Of a stretch of 25,401 nt of DNA, positions 8,092-15,723 are shown piece after piece. The notes under the pieces were generated by a model that did no database searches, was not told the DNA's origin, and saw nothing but the letters and a program-made list of their open reading frames with translations. Every line of letters begins with the position of its first letter. The first letter of the stretch is position 1. Where the stretch lies: contig JAGXHH010000034.1 of the NCBI GenBank assembly GCA_024636355.1, forward strand, positions 1 through 25,401, read 5' to 3'. The DNA comes from Desulfobacteraceae bacterium. Its GTDB lineage: Bacteria; Desulfobacterota; Desulfobacteria; Desulfobacterales; Desulfosalsimonadaceae. Made by a program: the position numbers and the translations under genes.

Positions 8092-8643
8092 ATGGCAAGT
8101 AATGCACAGATAGAAGAACATACGGCTAAAGGATTTCACGTAGGAGCTCTCGCTGTTTATCCAGCCCACGGCGTCGGTCGAATCGAGTCAGTCGAAATCC
8201 GGGTTATCAATGGCGCCAAACATGAATTTTATATCATGAAAATCCTTGAAAACGGCATGGTCATCATGATTCCGACCATAAACGTCGACTCGGTCGGACT
8301 GCGCACGGTTATAGATGAAACTGAAGTCCCGGCGATCTATGACGTCCTGAAAGTAAAGAAAGAAGATATTCAGGACAACCAGACATGGAACCGCCGCTAT
8401 AAAGAGTATATGGACAAGATCAAAACCGGATCATTGTTCGATGTGGCGGAAGTGTTCCGCGATCTCTTCCAGTTGAAACTGACAAAAGACCTCTCCTTCG
8501 GAGAAAGAAAGCTTCTGGATACCTCAAAGAGCCTTCTGCTCCGGGAAATCTGTACAGCAAAGAATCAAGATGAAACGAGTGTCTGGGAAGAAATCGAATC
8601 CTTTTTCGGCGATTACGGGATATCCCCAGAACCATCCGCATAA
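8092..8643 (+). CDS. carD: CarD family transcriptional regulator
   Basis: CarD/CdnL proteins bind the RNA polymerase beta subunit and stabilise open promoter complexes, often on rRNA and housekeeping genes. From ATG 8092 the protein has 183 residues. The N-terminal RNA-polymerase-interacting domain shows FHVGALAVYPAHGVGRIESV and YIMKILENGMVIMIP, and the helical C-terminal domain has NRRYKEYMDKIKTGSLFDVA and LSFGERKLLDTSKSLL, all typical of the family. A frame open from 8032 would add 20 residues unlike CarD, so the inner ATG was chosen; GGTGAAG upstream is a weak ribosome-binding site. The TAA stop directly abuts the next ATG, so the pseudouridine synthase gene is probably translationally coupled. 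Confidence 0.92.
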   Translation: MASNAQIEEHTAKGFHVGALAVYPAHGVGRIESVEIRVINGAKHEFYIMKILENGMVIMIPTINVDSVGLRTVIDETEVPAIYDVLKVKKEDIQDNQTWNRRYKEYMDKIKTGSLFDVAEVFRDLFQLKLTKDLSFGERKLLDTSKSLLLREICTAKNQDETSVWEEIESFFGDYGISPEPSA

Positions 8644-9663
8644 ATGAACCAATCTCATTTCGAACCACGTGATCTGGTCAATATCACCGTCGGCACGGAT
8701 GAAGAGGGTTTCCGGTTCGATCATCTTTTGGCCGCCCGGATTCCGGGGTGCTCCAGAACACAAGCCGGCCGGAGCATTCGCTCAGGCGCCTTTACGGTTA
8801 ACAATACCATCCGGAAACCCGGATTCCGGGTCACCCCCGGAGATCGGGTGACCGGAACACTGCCTCCTGCCGAAACGCACCCCTTTGTTCCGGAGCCTGT
8901 CGAACTCGATATCATTTACAGCGATGCGGCATGCATCGTCTTAAACAAGCCCCCGGGTCTGGTGGTACATCCGGCTCCCGGCCACAGTGGCGGCACCCTG
9001 GCGCACGGCCTGATTTACCACTTTCCGGAACTCGAATCTGTCGGATCATGCTCCGAACGGCCCGGCATCGTTCACCGGATCGACAAGGATACATCCGGAC
9101 TACTGGTGGTCGCCAGAACCCCCGAGGCATATCAGAAGCTTATTTCCCAATTCAAATCCCGCACTCTGAAGAAAACTTATCTCGCTTTTGTATACGGTGA
9201 TCCCCGGGACGATTCCGGCCGGGTTACCCTGCCGATCGCCCGTCATCGGGTGAATCGGAAAAAAATGGCTGTCGGCGATGACAACCATGGCCGGCCTGCT
9301 GAAACGCATTGGAAAGTTCTGATGCGATTCGGTGGCGTAAGCCTGCTGGAATTCGATATTAAAACCGGCCGCACTCACCAGATCCGTGTGCATTCAGCAA
9401 GTCTCGGACATCCGGTGGTCGGAGATCCTGCCTATGGATTCCGCAACCCGATGCGCACGTTTTCGCTTAAATCGGAATTAACGGGATTGATCAGGCGCCA
9501 TGTGAAGCGCCAGATGCTTCATGCCGCCAGAATTGAATTGGCCCACCCCCTGACGGGCCAGGCATTAGACTTTCATGCCCCGCTGCCGGAAGACATGGCA
9601 GCCTTCCAGGAAGCACTGCAAAGACACTTGGGGGGTGATGATGACGGGCGTGCCGGCGTGTAA
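8644..9663 (+). CDS. rluD: RluD-family 23S rRNA pseudouridine synthase
   Basis: A 339-residue RluA/RluD-type pseudouridine synthase. An S4 RNA-binding domain lies at about 20-75 (RFDHLLAARIPGCSRTQAGR, then GDRV). The catalytic domain begins with IIYSDAACIVLNKPPGLVVH (90-109) and has the family motif HRIDKDTSGLLVVA with catalytic Asp147. KKTYLAFVYG and KTGRTHQIRVH follow as expected. E. coli RluD modifies helix 69 of 23S rRNA; which site this protein modifies cannot be read from sequence, so the symbol is by family. The gene starts on the base after the carD stop. In many genomes pgeF follows rluD, but here no such gene is recognisable. Confidence 0.9.
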   Translation: MNQSHFEPRDLVNITVGTDEEGFRFDHLLAARIPGCSRTQAGRSIRSGAFTVNNTIRKPGFRVTPGDRVTGTLPPAETHPFVPEPVELDIIYSDAACIVLNKPPGLVVHPAPGHSGGTLAHGLIYHFPELESVGSCSERPGIVHRIDKDTSGLLVVARTPEAYQKLISQFKSRTLKKTYLAFVYGDPRDDSGRVTLPIARHRVNRKKMAVGDDNHGRPAETHWKVLMRFGGVSLLEFDIKTGRTHQIRVHSASLGHPVVGDPAYGFRNPMRTFSLKSELTGLIRRHVKRQMLHAARIELAHPLTGQALDFHAPLPEDMAAFQEALQRHLGGDDDGRAGV

Positions 9664-9712
9664 TCGGCTTTCGCAAAGCCTGGTGAGACCGCAGAGGGCT
9701 CAGAATAAATAT

Positions 9713-9735
9713 CCTGGCCCAGAGGACCAGGTTTT
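9713..9735 (+). terminator. Probable terminator of the carD-rluD unit
   Basis: CCTGG (9713-9717) pairs with CCAGG (9727-9731). An inner CC-AGA-GG extends the stem past one mismatch, and TTTT follows (9732-9735). It lies 50 bases after the rluD stop and before the convergent gene. No other gene is seen in 9664-9829. Confidence 0.5.
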
Positions 9736-9829
9736 GGTTGCCCTTGAAAGGGGCTATATTCCCCTGGTCCATTATAAAAGAATCCAGCTTCTGTTGTTAA
9801 AACGATGGACCGCGGTAGCCTACACACAC

Positions 9830-10420
9830 CTACGTATCGCTTTTCTTTCGTTTTATTTCGAGTGTGCAGCGTTGTTCCTGCTTATTGAAGGTCATGACGA
9901 TCTCATCATTTTCCGTTTTTTCAGACGCCAACTGCCCATAGCGTTTTTTGATCCGCTTTACGAACGCGTCTTTCGATTCCGGTATGCCGTTTTCACCGAA
10001 CTGCTCCAGCTTCTCCCTCTGAAGGTTCCACAACCGATCCACTGAATAAATAGAACGCTGCTGATCTGCTTCCGACTCGGCTTTTCCGGCGCCGGTGTCC
10101 GTTTTTGCAGTTCTGAGATTCCGTGCGTTTTCACGCCGCATCATTTCAGCATTGTCCCACAACTGGCGCCAGGCCCTATGGTAGTAGTGGACCTTCCACT
10201 GGAGATTGTCCAGCACCGTTTCCAACTGCCGGTTCGATATCGAGGGATCGATGCGGAACATCTGGATCTTCTCCACAAACTCCTGATGGCGAGGATGCGG
10301 CTTGTTCTCCCGATCCGCCAGGTAGGCTCGGACCTTTCCATCCATGGCATCGACTTGTCGCTGAAGGTCCATCAGTTCGGCTTGCAGCTGTTTTCTCCGC
10401 TGTTCAATAGTTGTCGCCAT
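9830..10420 (-). CDS. Unrecognised coiled-coil protein (196 aa), possibly related to the MXAN_5187 C-terminal domain
   Basis: I do not firmly recognise this protein. It has no signal peptide or membrane segment and is highly charged. The N-terminus (about 1-40, IEQRRKQLQAELMDLQRQVD) is predicted coiled coil. A middle part with two tryptophans (LQWKVHYYHRAWRQLWDN) is followed by a polar linker (about 105-122), then a helical region (SVDRLWNLQREKLEQFG) and a C-terminal beta-like end (EIVMTFNKQEQRCTLEIKRK). That last part loosely recalls the MXAN_5187 C-terminal domain of myxobacteria and deltaproteobacteria, a guess from memory. It is likely real: AGAGGA precedes the ATG, a good promoter lies 90 bases upstream (10510-10537), and it is bounded by terminators. 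It stands alone between rluD (convergent) and the rnf operon. Confidence 0.75.
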   Translation of the reverse strand: MATTIEQRRKQLQAELMDLQRQVDAMDGKVRAYLADRENKPHPRHQEFVEKIQMFRIDPSISNRQLETVLDNLQWKVHYYHRAWRQLWDNAEMMRRENARNLRTAKTDTGAGKAESEADQQRSIYSVDRLWNLQREKLEQFGENGIPESKDAFVKRIKKRYGQLASEKTENDEIVMTFNKQEQRCTLEIKRKKSDT

Positions 10421-10509
10421 CGTTTTTTCCTCTGAAAATCGTAACCCTTTGTATCCCTATCCATTGTTGTTCTATTGTCTGTTCTATGAAAAGAGCACAA
10501 ACAGTCCGA

Positions 10510-10537
10510 ATTGTATGAATATTCATATTGCTATCAA
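10510..10537 (-). promoter_or_regulatory. Promoter with an embedded 14-bp palindrome, for the 196-aa gene
   Basis: Read on the - strand: TTGATA (10537-10532), a 16-base spacer and TACAAT (10515-10510), each five of six matches to the sigma-70 consensus. The perfect palindrome TATGAATATTCATA (10514-10527) fills most of the spacer and touches the -10 box, a position where a repressor would block RNA polymerase. The leader to the ATG at 10420 would be about 80 bases. Confidence 0.6.
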
Positions 10538-10573
10538 CTTTTGCCCCGATTGTAAAGTCCCTCTTTCCGCCAT

Positions 10574-10613
10574 AAAAAAAACCGCAGTGGATTTTCATAT
10601 CCCCTGCGGTTTT
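10574..10613 (-). terminator. Strong terminator of the rnf operon (bidirectional in form)
   Basis: AAAACCGCAG (10578-10587) pairs with CTGCGGTTTT (10604-10613). After one mismatch the stem continues with GGAT/ATCC around a 6-base loop. On the - strand it runs into eight T residues (complement of 10574-10581), 62 bases after the rnfB stop. The + strand also has TTTT, but no + gene points into it. A further perfect palindrome, AAGTTTAAACTT, adjoins at 10614-10625. Confidence 0.9.
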
Positions 10614-10675
10614 AAGTTTAAACTTTTTTACGTCGCTGTTCTTGGATAATGCCTCGGTGATTACACTTCTGTGGG

Positions 10676-12766
10676 TCAGCCGGCATCCACATTCTGTTCT
10701 CGCAACTGATCCGGATCATAACACAGACGGCAGCAATTCAGGCATCGGCTTGATTCCCTCAAGGCATCGGCTTCGCTGATGACCAGATCGACTTCGACGA
10801 AATTGTCGATGCGTTCGCTGACCGACAGCTCCGGCATTTCAACGCGTTTGCTCTTTTCAACCCCTGGCACCGTATCAAAAATCGATTCATCGATATGTCG
10901 CTGCGACAGCAATGCCCGGGGTACGCCGACTACCGGTTTTCCCTTTAGGAACTGATCCATCGCACGAGCGGCCCGACGCCCACCGCCGATGGCAGCTACA
11001 ACAGTGGCGGGACCGGTCTGCGCGTCGCCTGCTGCAAAAATGTAAGGTACATTTGTCTGGCAGGTTTCCGGGTTGACTTCAAAGGTATTCCAGCGGGTGA
11101 TGTCCAGCTCGTCCAGGCGGGTGCCTTCCTTTCTGAACGAAAGGTCAGGCGACTGTCCGATTGCCGTAATAATCATGTCGACTTCAAGAACGGTTTCCGA
11201 TCCGTCCACCGGAACCGGACGGCGGCGACCACTGGCATCCGGCTCGCCAAGCTCCATTTTCAGGTATTCCAGGCCGGTGACATTTCCATCGCTGTCGGCA
11301 ATGACCTGTTTGGGTGCGGCCAGGAAGACAAATTCGATCCCTTCATGGTCGGCTGCAACGATTTCAACCTCATTGGCCGGCATTTCATTCCGGGTTCGGC
11401 GGTAGACCAGGTAAACCTTTTCCGCACCAGTTCTAACCATGGTGCGGGCACAGTCGATGGCTGTATTGCCGCCACCGATAATGGCAGCGCGCTTGCCGAG
11501 TTTAATCGGTTTATTGTTTCCGATGCGGGCAAGAAAATCAATCCCGGTAAAGCAGCCTGCATATTCCTCTCCGGGAATTTGCAGGTTGTAATCGTCCCAG
11601 GCGCCGACGCCAAAAAAGACCGCATCGAATCCGGCGCCGATCAGTGACCCGAGATCGAAATCAACGCCCATCTTCACATTCGTATGATGGTCAATGCCCA
11701 GGTTCAAAATACCTTCAATCTCCCAGTCGAGGACCTTTTTGGGCAGACGGTACTCGGGAATACCGTACCGGATCATACCTCCGAGTTTCGGCATCGCCTC
11801 GAAAATAGTCACCCCGTGTCCCAGTCGACGCAGAAAGAAAGCGGCACTCAACCCGGCGGGGCCGCCACCGATAACCGCAACCCGCTTGCCTGTATCCGGG
11901 GCCACCGAGATCGGAAACCGTTTGCCGGAATTCATTTCTAGATCGGCAACAAAGCGCTTGAGCTGGTTGATGGAAACCGGATCATCCTCAATGGATCGCC
12001 GGCAATATTCTTCACAGGGATGGGGACAAACGCGGCCGCATGCAAGAAGCAGCGGATTGCGCTCACGGATCGTGTTGACCGCGGCCTCATATTCGCCGCT
12101 TTTAATCTGGGAGATGTACCTTGGAATATCGATTTCAGCCGGGCAGGTCTGCTGACACGGCGCCAGTGCATCATCATCTGTGTTCAACCGGAGCAGGCGC
12201 TGGGACATGGGCCGGACTTCCACGATGGTTTTCGGGCAGACCTGCTCACAGGCGCCGCAACCGACGCACTTTTCTTTATCGACTTCCGGCACGCCGTTAT
12301 CGTCTATTTTAATGGCATCGAATTTACAGGCACGAACGCAATCACCGAAACCCAGGCAACCAATAGTGCAATCGCGTTTTCCACCGTAGAGCGAGGCCAC
12401 GGCATTGCACCGGTTCAATCCGTTATAGAAAAACCGGTCTGTAGCACGATTTCCACCGGAGCATTCATTGTAAGATAGCAACGCTTCTGCAGCACCCGCT
12501 TCAGATCCGACAATCTGTGCGATAGCGGATACATTCTCAGGTCCGATGAGTATGCAGGCGCTGGCTGGCGCCTTACCGGTAACAATCCCTTCTGCAGCAG
12601 CCGAACAGCCTGCCATTCCGCAACCACCGCAATTGGCGCCGGCAAGGAGATTTTCCACCTGGGAAATCCGGGGATCCTCGTATACATAAAAGACTTTTGA
12701 GGCAAGGCTCAGAGCAACACCACAAGCACCGCCCAAGCCCAATGTAAATAAAATCGCTGAAAGCAC
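10676..12766 (-). CDS. rnfB: RnfB fused to a GltD/NfnB-like FAD-NAD(P)H oxidoreductase
   Basis: A 696-residue fusion, about twice the size of ordinary RnfB. Residues 1-185 are RnfB: a membrane anchor (about 3-25), the Fe-S motif with Cys46, 49, 54 and 71, then two [4Fe-4S] ferredoxin motifs, Cys133/137/143/147 (CTIGCLGFGDCVRAC) and Cys167/170/173/177. Residues 200-620 are a GltD/NfnB-like unit: a Cys-rich Fe-S domain (Cys204, 208, 243, 247, 251, 255), an FAD-binding VAVIGGGPAGLSAAFFLRR (297-315), an NAD(P)H-binding AAIIGGGNTAIDCARTMV with YRRTRNEMPA (427-464, arginines typical of NADPH binding) and the FAD motif AAGDAQTGPATVVAAIGGGR. The C-terminus has a cysteine cluster, CLNCCRLC (675-682). 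It should take or deliver electrons between ferredoxin, NAD(P)H and the membrane Rnf core. GTG start with AGAGGG upstream; last gene of the operon, 111 bases after rnfA. Confidence 0.93.
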   Translation of the reverse strand: MLSAILFTLGLGGACGVALSLASKVFYVYEDPRISQVENLLAGANCGGCGMAGCSAAAEGIVTGKAPASACILIGPENVSAIAQIVGSEAGAAEALLSYNECSGGNRATDRFFYNGLNRCNAVASLYGGKRDCTIGCLGFGDCVRACKFDAIKIDDNGVPEVDKEKCVGCGACEQVCPKTIVEVRPMSQRLLRLNTDDDALAPCQQTCPAEIDIPRYISQIKSGEYEAAVNTIRERNPLLLACGRVCPHPCEEYCRRSIEDDPVSINQLKRFVADLEMNSGKRFPISVAPDTGKRVAVIGGGPAGLSAAFFLRRLGHGVTIFEAMPKLGGMIRYGIPEYRLPKKVLDWEIEGILNLGIDHHTNVKMGVDFDLGSLIGAGFDAVFFGVGAWDDYNLQIPGEEYAGCFTGIDFLARIGNNKPIKLGKRAAIIGGGNTAIDCARTMVRTGAEKVYLVYRRTRNEMPANEVEIVAADHEGIEFVFLAAPKQVIADSDGNVTGLEYLKMELGEPDASGRRRPVPVDGSETVLEVDMIITAIGQSPDLSFRKEGTRLDELDITRWNTFEVNPETCQTNVPYIFAAGDAQTGPATVVAAIGGGRRAARAMDQFLKGKPVVGVPRALLSQRHIDESIFDTVPGVEKSKRVEMPELSVSERIDNFVEVDLVISEADALRESSRCLNCCRLCYDPDQLREQNVDAG

Positions 12767-12834
12767 GTCAAGGCCCTCTTCTAATTCTCTTAAATTTTAT
12801 GATGAAATGTTTGCAGCTCCATCAATATTGTACA

Positions 12835-12858
12835 CCCGGCTTGACATGTCAAGCCGGG
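12835..12858 (-). promoter_or_regulatory. Perfect 24-bp palindrome between rnfA and rnfB
   Basis: CCCGGCTTGACA (12835-12846) is followed at once by its exact reverse complement (12847-12858), in the 111-base gap before rnfB. As RNA it would fold into a very stable 10-bp stem with a 4-base loop. No T-run follows in the - direction, so it is not a plain terminator. It also contains TTGACA, with TACAAT 14 bases further on the - strand, a spacing too short for a standard promoter. Confidence 0.65.
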
Positions 12859-12877
12859 GCTCAGTTCAGGTCGGTTC

Positions 12878-13453
12878 TTAGACAAGCCCCTGGAAACCGA
12901 TGAAAACCAGAGCGACAAACCCGGCGGTGATTAACCCGATCGAAGTGTCCTGGAGGGGCTTGGGAACCCGGCCAAGGATGATTCGTTCCCGTATACCGGT
13001 AAACAGCACCAGAGCAACACCAAATCCGACCGCGTAGGCGAGCGAAGATACTACGGCTTGCAGGAACGAATACTCTTCCTGGATATTGATCAAACAGACA
13101 CCCATTACGGCACAGTTTGTGGTAATCAGCGGAAGAAATATTCCGAGACCCGCATACAGGGCGGGAATCGATTTCTTAAGAAACATTTCCACAAATTGAA
13201 CAAGCGAGGCAATGACCAGAATAAACGCAATCGTTCTAAGGAACTCGATATCCAGCCGCTTCAAGAAATAGACGTCGATGAGCCAGGTGATAATGCCGGC
13301 CATGGTAAGAACGAAAACGACGGCGCCGGCCATGCCGATGGCGGTTTCCATTTTTTTCGAGGTACCGAGAAAAGGGCAGTTGCCCAGATACTGGGCCAGC
13401 AAAATATTGTTAATGAATATGCAACTGATGACCAGTACAAGAAGATCGCCCAT
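12878..13453 (-). CDS. rnfA: Rnf complex membrane subunit RnfA
   Basis: RnfA is one of the two inverted, homologous core membrane subunits of the Rnf complex, which couples electron transfer from ferredoxin to Na+ or H+ export. The 191-residue protein has six membrane segments, with family motifs NNILLAQYLGNCPFLGTSKK and FLPLITTNCAVMGVC. Cys26 and Cys114 correspond to the cysteines that, in solved Rnf/Nqr structures, hold a [2Fe-2S] cluster inside the membrane together with RnfE. ATG start with AGGAG upstream. The 110-base gap from rnfE holds a hairpin just before this ribosome-binding site. Confidence 0.96.
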   Translation of the reverse strand: MGDLLVLVISCIFINNILLAQYLGNCPFLGTSKKMETAIGMAGAVVFVLTMAGIITWLIDVYFLKRLDIEFLRTIAFILVIASLVQFVEMFLKKSIPALYAGLGIFLPLITTNCAVMGVCLINIQEEYSFLQAVVSSLAYAVGFGVALVLFTGIRERIILGRVPKPLQDTSIGLITAGFVALVFIGFQGLV

Positions 13454-13473
13454 ACCAATTTCTCCTGTTTAAT

Positions 13474-13512
13474 GAAGCCTTATCGATGGAACCATGCGTT
13501 TCGATATAGGCT
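13474..13512 (-). other. Intercistronic hairpin between rnfE and rnfA
   Basis: AAGCCT-TATCGA (13474-13485) pairs with TCGATA-T-AGGCTT (13500-13512), a 12-bp stem with one bulged base around a 14-base loop. On the - strand it ends nine bases before the AGGAG ribosome-binding site of rnfA, where it could protect the 5' end of a processed mRNA or tune rnfA translation. Confidence 0.5.
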
Positions 13513-13563
13513 TTAACTTGCAAATAACGAATCGGAATCAAACGTTGACAATAATCCGAGTTT

Positions 13564-14157
13564 CTATCGTTTCCCCAGCATATTCATGAAGCACAGCATT
13601 AAACCGAGAGAAACGAAGGCCCCGGGCGCTTCCACCATGAAAGCGAAAGGCTGGAATCCGGGTCCAAACATGGCATGACCCAATAAGGTTCCGCTACCAA
13701 GGAGTTCTCTCACGGCGCCGAGTGCACCCAGTGCGAGGGTAAAACCGACACCAATGCCGAGTCCGTCGGCAACGGATGGGAAGATCGGATTTTTAAATGC
13801 AAACGCTTCAGCACGGCCCAGCACAATGCAGTTGACGACGATCAGGGGGATGAAGATCCCGAGCGCCTGGTACAGCGGGTAGGTATAGGCCTGCATCATC
13901 AATTCGACCACGGTCACGAAAGTGGCGATGATGATAATGAAGCACGCGATCCGAATCTTGGGCGGAATAATATTGCGCAGTAGGGAAACCAGCAGATTGG
14001 AACACAACAGTACAAAAGTGGTTGCCAATCCCATACCGATACCGTTTTCAACCGATTTCGTTACCGCCAGTGCCGGACACAATCCCAGAACCAGCCGAAA
14101 CGGTGGAATTTCCGTCCACAGCCCCTTAATAAATTCCTGACTGATTGTCTTTGCCAT
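13564..14157 (-). CDS. rnfE: Rnf complex membrane subunit RnfE
   Basis: RnfE pairs with RnfA to form the membrane core of the Rnf ion pump. The 197-residue protein has six predicted membrane segments and the family motifs EFIKGLWTEIPPFRLVLGLC, ALAVTKSVENGIGMGLATTF and FIPLIVVNCIVLGRAEAFA. Cys27 and Cys110 match the intramembrane cluster ligands in the family. ATG start with AGGAG seven bases upstream; the gene begins 11 bases after the rnfG stop, so the two are probably translated from one message. The end of the protein (LGLMLCFMNMLGKR) is complete. Confidence 0.96.
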   Translation of the reverse strand: MAKTISQEFIKGLWTEIPPFRLVLGLCPALAVTKSVENGIGMGLATTFVLLCSNLLVSLLRNIIPPKIRIACFIIIIATFVTVVELMMQAYTYPLYQALGIFIPLIVVNCIVLGRAEAFAFKNPIFPSVADGLGIGVGFTLALGALGAVRELLGSGTLLGHAMFGPGFQPFAFMVEAPGAFVSLGLMLCFMNMLGKR

Positions 14158-14168
14158 TTAATTTACTC

Positions 14169-14762
14169 CTAACCGGTAAAGGATTTCGCCTTGTCTTTGA
14201 TTTCTGACTGGTGCTGTTCATAAAATACCTGAGCCTTTCGAACAGCAGCGGTTACCGCGCGAGACGTGACCGTGGCGCCGGACATGGCGATAATACTGCC
14301 GCCGTCCTTATTCACCTTGGGTTCGAAAGTGACATCAAGACCCACGAATTGCTTTTTAAAGTTTTCATCCTTTTCAACCAGGGAACCGACACCGGGTGTT
14401 TCGTTATGGGTGGTGACGCCGATACTTTTGATTTTGTTCGTCTCGACATCAAATGCCACCATAATGCCGACAGGACCGCCATAACCGGCGGCGTTGGTTT
14501 CGAAAGCGACCACTTTGGGAGTGCCGTTGTACTTACCGACGAAGAAATTCGTCTGTTCGTCTCCGGCCGTAATCGTAAAACGATCGGAAATCGGATCATT
14601 GGAAGCACCTTCCATAATCTTCAGGATCGCGGGTCCCTGGACGAATTGGAGCACCTGTCCCTCGATTCGATCCTCGGTACTGTTTTTGATCGCAGCAAGC
14701 AATCCTCCTGACAAGCTGCTCAATACCGTCAGGACGACAACCATCTTAATCATATCACGCAT
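14169..14762 (-). CDS. rnfG: Rnf complex FMN-binding subunit RnfG
   Basis: RnfG carries a covalently bound FMN on the outer face of the membrane. The 197-residue protein has one N-terminal membrane anchor (about 5-25) and an FMN-binding domain. The flavinylation motif is DGGSIIAMSGAT, with Thr164 the expected attachment site for the ApbE flavin transferase; no apbE gene is in this window. ETPGVGSLVE (121-130) is another family signature. Its start overlaps the end of rnfD by eight bases, which suggests translational coupling. In an Rnf with an attached cytochrome, this subunit is a likely electron partner at the periplasmic side; that link is inference. Confidence 0.95.
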   Translation of the reverse strand: MRDMIKMVVVLTVLSSLSGGLLAAIKNSTEDRIEGQVLQFVQGPAILKIMEGASNDPISDRFTITAGDEQTNFFVGKYNGTPKVVAFETNAAGYGGPVGIMVAFDVETNKIKSIGVTTHNETPGVGSLVEKDENFKKQFVGLDVTFEPKVNKDGGSIIAMSGATVTSRAVTAAVRKAQVFYEQHQSEIKDKAKSFTG

Positions 14763-15723
14763 AGTTCATAACCCTTCTTTTCGCTTTAGGCCGGATTTTA
14801 TCGATAATCGGATTGACCAGATTGATCAGAAGAATAGCATATACCACACCTTCGACATGGGCGCCGCTGTTTCGGATAAGCACGGTCATAATACCGCCCA
14901 GAAGACCGTATATCAGCATCGGAATAAAATTGACCGGAGACGAAGAATCCTCGGTGGCCAGAAAAAAGGCCCCAATAAGGGTAAATCCCGTCAGCAGGTG
15001 AAATGCGGGACCGGCATAAAGCTCCGGGTTGGAAAGATTGAAAGCCAGGGCGGTCAATCCCACACCGGCCAGGAAGGCCACCGATATTTCCCATCGGATG
15101 TAGCCGCGGATAATCAGGTAGATTCCGCCGATGATCAACCCCAGTCCGAATGTAGCGCCGATGCCTCCGACCTGTCGGCCCAGCAGCATATCCATTATAG
15201 AAAAGGACTCTATGGCGGAGGGACCGTAAGATTTAAAAAGCACCAGCGGATAAACCGGGTTGAAGTCAAACTGATAGTTGACCAGAGCCACATTGTAGTC
15301 AAAGTGCTGCGGCCATGCGATCATCAGTACGGCAAAAGAAACGATAACCGGGTTGAAGGGGTTGCCCCCGAGACCGCCGTAAATCTGTTTGCCGATAACC
15401 ACCGCAACAAACGTTCCGGTTAGGACCACCCACCAGGGTGTCGTCGCCGGCAGCAGCATGGCAAACAGGAGACCGATCAAGGCCGCATTGCCGTCGCCGA
15501 TAGAGGTCGGTTTTCGCACGGCCATATTCATGACCAGTTCCCAGATCATGGCCGTTGCCACAGAAAAAGTCACCACGGCCACAGCCGGAATGCCGTAGTG
15601 CAGCAGACCTGCAATCACCGCAATCAGGGCTGCAGCAAAAATTTGGTAGTATTTGGTCGAAACCTTGCTTCCGGTATGCCAGAATGGGGCATGGGATACC
15701 GTTAATTTCATCCGATTAGGCAT
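14755..15723 (-). CDS. rnfD: Rnf complex membrane subunit RnfD
   Basis: RnfD is the large NqrB-like membrane subunit, here 322 residues with about ten membrane segments. Family signatures are the N-terminal LTVSHAPFWHTG, RKPTSIGDGNAALIGLLFAM, GGLGGNPFNPV (116-126) and TEDSSSPVNFIPMLIYG. Related proteins carry a second covalent FMN; the GIGAT stretch with Thr191 is the most likely site here, less certain than that of RnfG. The start overlaps the rnfC stop by eight bases and the end overlaps the rnfG start by eight bases, so rnfC-rnfD-rnfG form a tightly coupled block. Confidence 0.96.
   Translation of the reverse strand: MPNRMKLTVSHAPFWHTGSKVSTKYYQIFAAALIAVIAGLLHYGIPAVAVVTFSVATAMIWELVMNMAVRKPTSIGDGNAALIGLLFAMLLPATTPWWVVLTGTFVAVVIGKQIYGGLGGNPFNPVIVSFAVLMIAWPQHFDYNVALVNYQFDFNPVYPLVLFKSYGPSAIESFSIMDMLLGRQVGGIGATFGLGLIIGGIYLIIRGYIRWEISVAFLAGVGLTALAFNLSNPELYAGPAFHLLTGFTLIGAFFLATEDSSSPVNFIPMLIYGLLGGIMTVLIRNSGAHVEGVVYAILLINLVNPIIDKIRPKAKRRVMNYA

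Noticed and set aside
9632..10045. + strand frame overlapping the end of rluD, considered as a truncated pgeF
   Set aside because: Only the opening MTGVPA recalls a laccase-domain protein; the rest lacks its motifs and runs antisense into the 196-residue gene.
12835..12858. 24-bp palindrome as an intrinsic terminator of rnfA
   Set aside because: No T-run follows on the - strand, and the operon continues into rnfB.
14494..15423. 309-codon + strand frame across rnfG and rnfD
   Set aside because: It is antisense to two clear Rnf genes with overlapping ends; no ribosome-binding site and no recognisable domain.
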